The translations under genes and the position numbers were made by a program. Shown here piece by piece: positions 6,624 to 7,306 of a stretch of DNA of 7,306 nucleotides (the first letter of the stretch is position 1; each line of letters opens with the position of its first letter). The notes under the pieces were generated by a model, which searched no databases, was not told where the DNA came from, and saw nothing but the letters and a program-made list of their open reading frames with translations. Origin of the DNA: Pseudomonadota bacterium (GTDB lineage: Bacteria > Pseudomonadota > Gammaproteobacteria > UBA5335); the NCBI GenBank assembly GCA_002862965.1, contig PKCW01000131.1:1-7306 (forward strand), given 5' to 3'.

Positions 6624-7256
6624 TCAAAACGATTCCGTTGCCGAGCCCGCGTCATCTTGCACGACCCGGTGACGCCCGCTGAACGCATGGGACAGCGTGC
6701 CGCTGTCGACGTAGGTCAGCTCGCCGCCCATCGGCACCCCGTGCGCAATGCGGCTGGCGCGCACCCCGGCCTGCGCCGCCTGGGTGGCCAGATAGTGGGC
6801 CGTGGCCTCGCCCTCCACCGTCGGGTTGGTGGCGAGGATCACCTCGCCCACCCCTTGGGCCAGGCGCTCGGCGAAACGATCGAGGCCCAGCTCCGCCGGC
6901 CCGATCCCGTCGAGCGGCGACAAATGGCCCATCAGGATGAAATATTTGCCGCGGTAGAACCCGGCGTTTTCGATGGCCACGACATCGGCCGGCGTCTCCA
7001 CGACGCACAGCAGCGCCTCGTCGCGATGGCTGGACCGACAGATGGGACAGCGGTCGCCCTCGCAATACATGCGGCAATCGCGGCAATGATGCAGGATCTC
7101 GATGGCGTCGCGCAGCGCGCCGGCCAGCGCCATGGCGCCGTCGCGATCCTTTTCGAGCAGGTGAAACGCCATGCGCTGGGCGGATTTCGGCCCCACACCC
7201 GGCAACAGGCGCAAGGCGTCGATCAGGCGGTTCAGCGGCGGCGCAAACAGCGACAT
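6624..7256 (-). CDS. recR: recombination mediator protein RecR
   Basis: Works with RecO (and RecF) to load RecA on SSB-coated single-stranded DNA during gap repair. Domains in order: a helix-hairpin-helix around [17 protein letters not shown] (18-34); a C4 zinc finger with C58-x2-C61 and C70-x2-C73; then a Toprim domain starting LCVVE with acidic E87, continuing through [18 protein letters not shown] (103-120) and [19 protein letters not shown]. It ends with the typical [20 protein letters not shown]. Length is 210 residues, about 9 more than E. coli RecR: the protein continues after GRHRV with an acidic, Ser-rich tail of about 13 residues. The ATG is 2 bases after the ybaB stop and has no good ribosome binding site, which suggests coupling to ybaB. 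Its neighbours fit the usual dnaX-ybaB-recR operon. Confidence 0.98.
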   Translation of the reverse strand: MSLFAPPLNRLIDALRLLPGVGPKSAQRMAFHLLEKDRDGAMALAGALRDAIEILHHCRDCRMYCEGDRCPICRSSHRDEALLCVVETPADVVAIENAGFYRGKYFILMGHLSPLDGIGPAELGLDRFAERLAQGVGEVILATNPTVEGEATAHYLATQAAQAGVRASRIAHGVPMGGELTYVDSGTLSHAFSGRHRVVQDDAGSATESF

Positions 7257-7258
7257 GC

Positions 7259-7306
7259 TCAGAAACCCGGAAAGCCGCCCGGCATTTTCAGCCCGCCGGC
7301 GAGGTT
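7259..7306 (-). CDS. ybaB: 3' end of ybaB/ebfC nucleoid-associated protein (partial)
   Basis: The frame is open from the window edge to a TGA at 7259-7261 and encodes the last 15 residues, [15 protein letters not shown]. The Gly/Pro/Met-rich ending with 'aGL.MPGG' is the usual C-terminus of YbaB/EbfC proteins, small dimeric DNA-binding proteins normally encoded just upstream of recR. The stop is 2 bases before the recR ATG. The gene is cut only by the window edge. The call rests on a short tail plus position. Confidence 0.82.
   Translation of the reverse strand, partial: NLAGGLKMPGGFPGF

Overview
The window looks like chromosomal core sequence from a high-GC proteobacterium, most likely a gamma- or betaproteobacterium. 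Reasons: coding regions have strong G/C third-position bias; an MFS gene of the YajR type sits directly before ssb, an order often seen next to uvrA in these classes; and recR follows what appears to be the 3' end of ybaB, as in the dnaX-ybaB-recR arrangement. The genus cannot be read from the sequence. I see no insertion sequence, prophage, CRISPR array, tRNA, rRNA or other sign of an accessory island.

Left part, + strand (1-3385): an MFS transporter that starts at TTG behind a good ribosome binding site, then ssb (single-stranded DNA-binding protein), then a sodium:solute symporter family permease. The symporter gene ends facing dps; the 70-base gap between them holds a clear intrinsic terminator oriented for dps.

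Right part, - strand (7306 down to 3456): the last 15 codons of ybaB, then recR, a HIT (HinT-like) hydrolase, a NUDIX CoA-pyrophosphatase-like enzyme, mazG, an exported SIMPL-domain protein, and finally dps. From ybaB to the SIMPL gene the spacing is operon-like: gaps of 2, 29 and 53 bases, then two 8-base start/stop overlaps of the same form (ATGGATGA and ATGCGTGA). dps is separated by 117 bases, has its own strong ribosome binding site and is followed by the terminator.

Functionally, the - strand block joins recombinational repair (RecR with YbaB) to three small hydrolases that remove or recycle unwanted nucleotides (HinT-like, NUDIX, MazG), with Dps, an iron-storing DNA-protecting protein, at the end. 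This is a plausible genome-maintenance and stress neighbourhood, but every member is a known family. I found no convincing previously undescribed system. The points most worth a second look are the coupled mazG-SIMPL junction, the hydrolase cluster itself, and the symporter start without a visible ribosome binding site.
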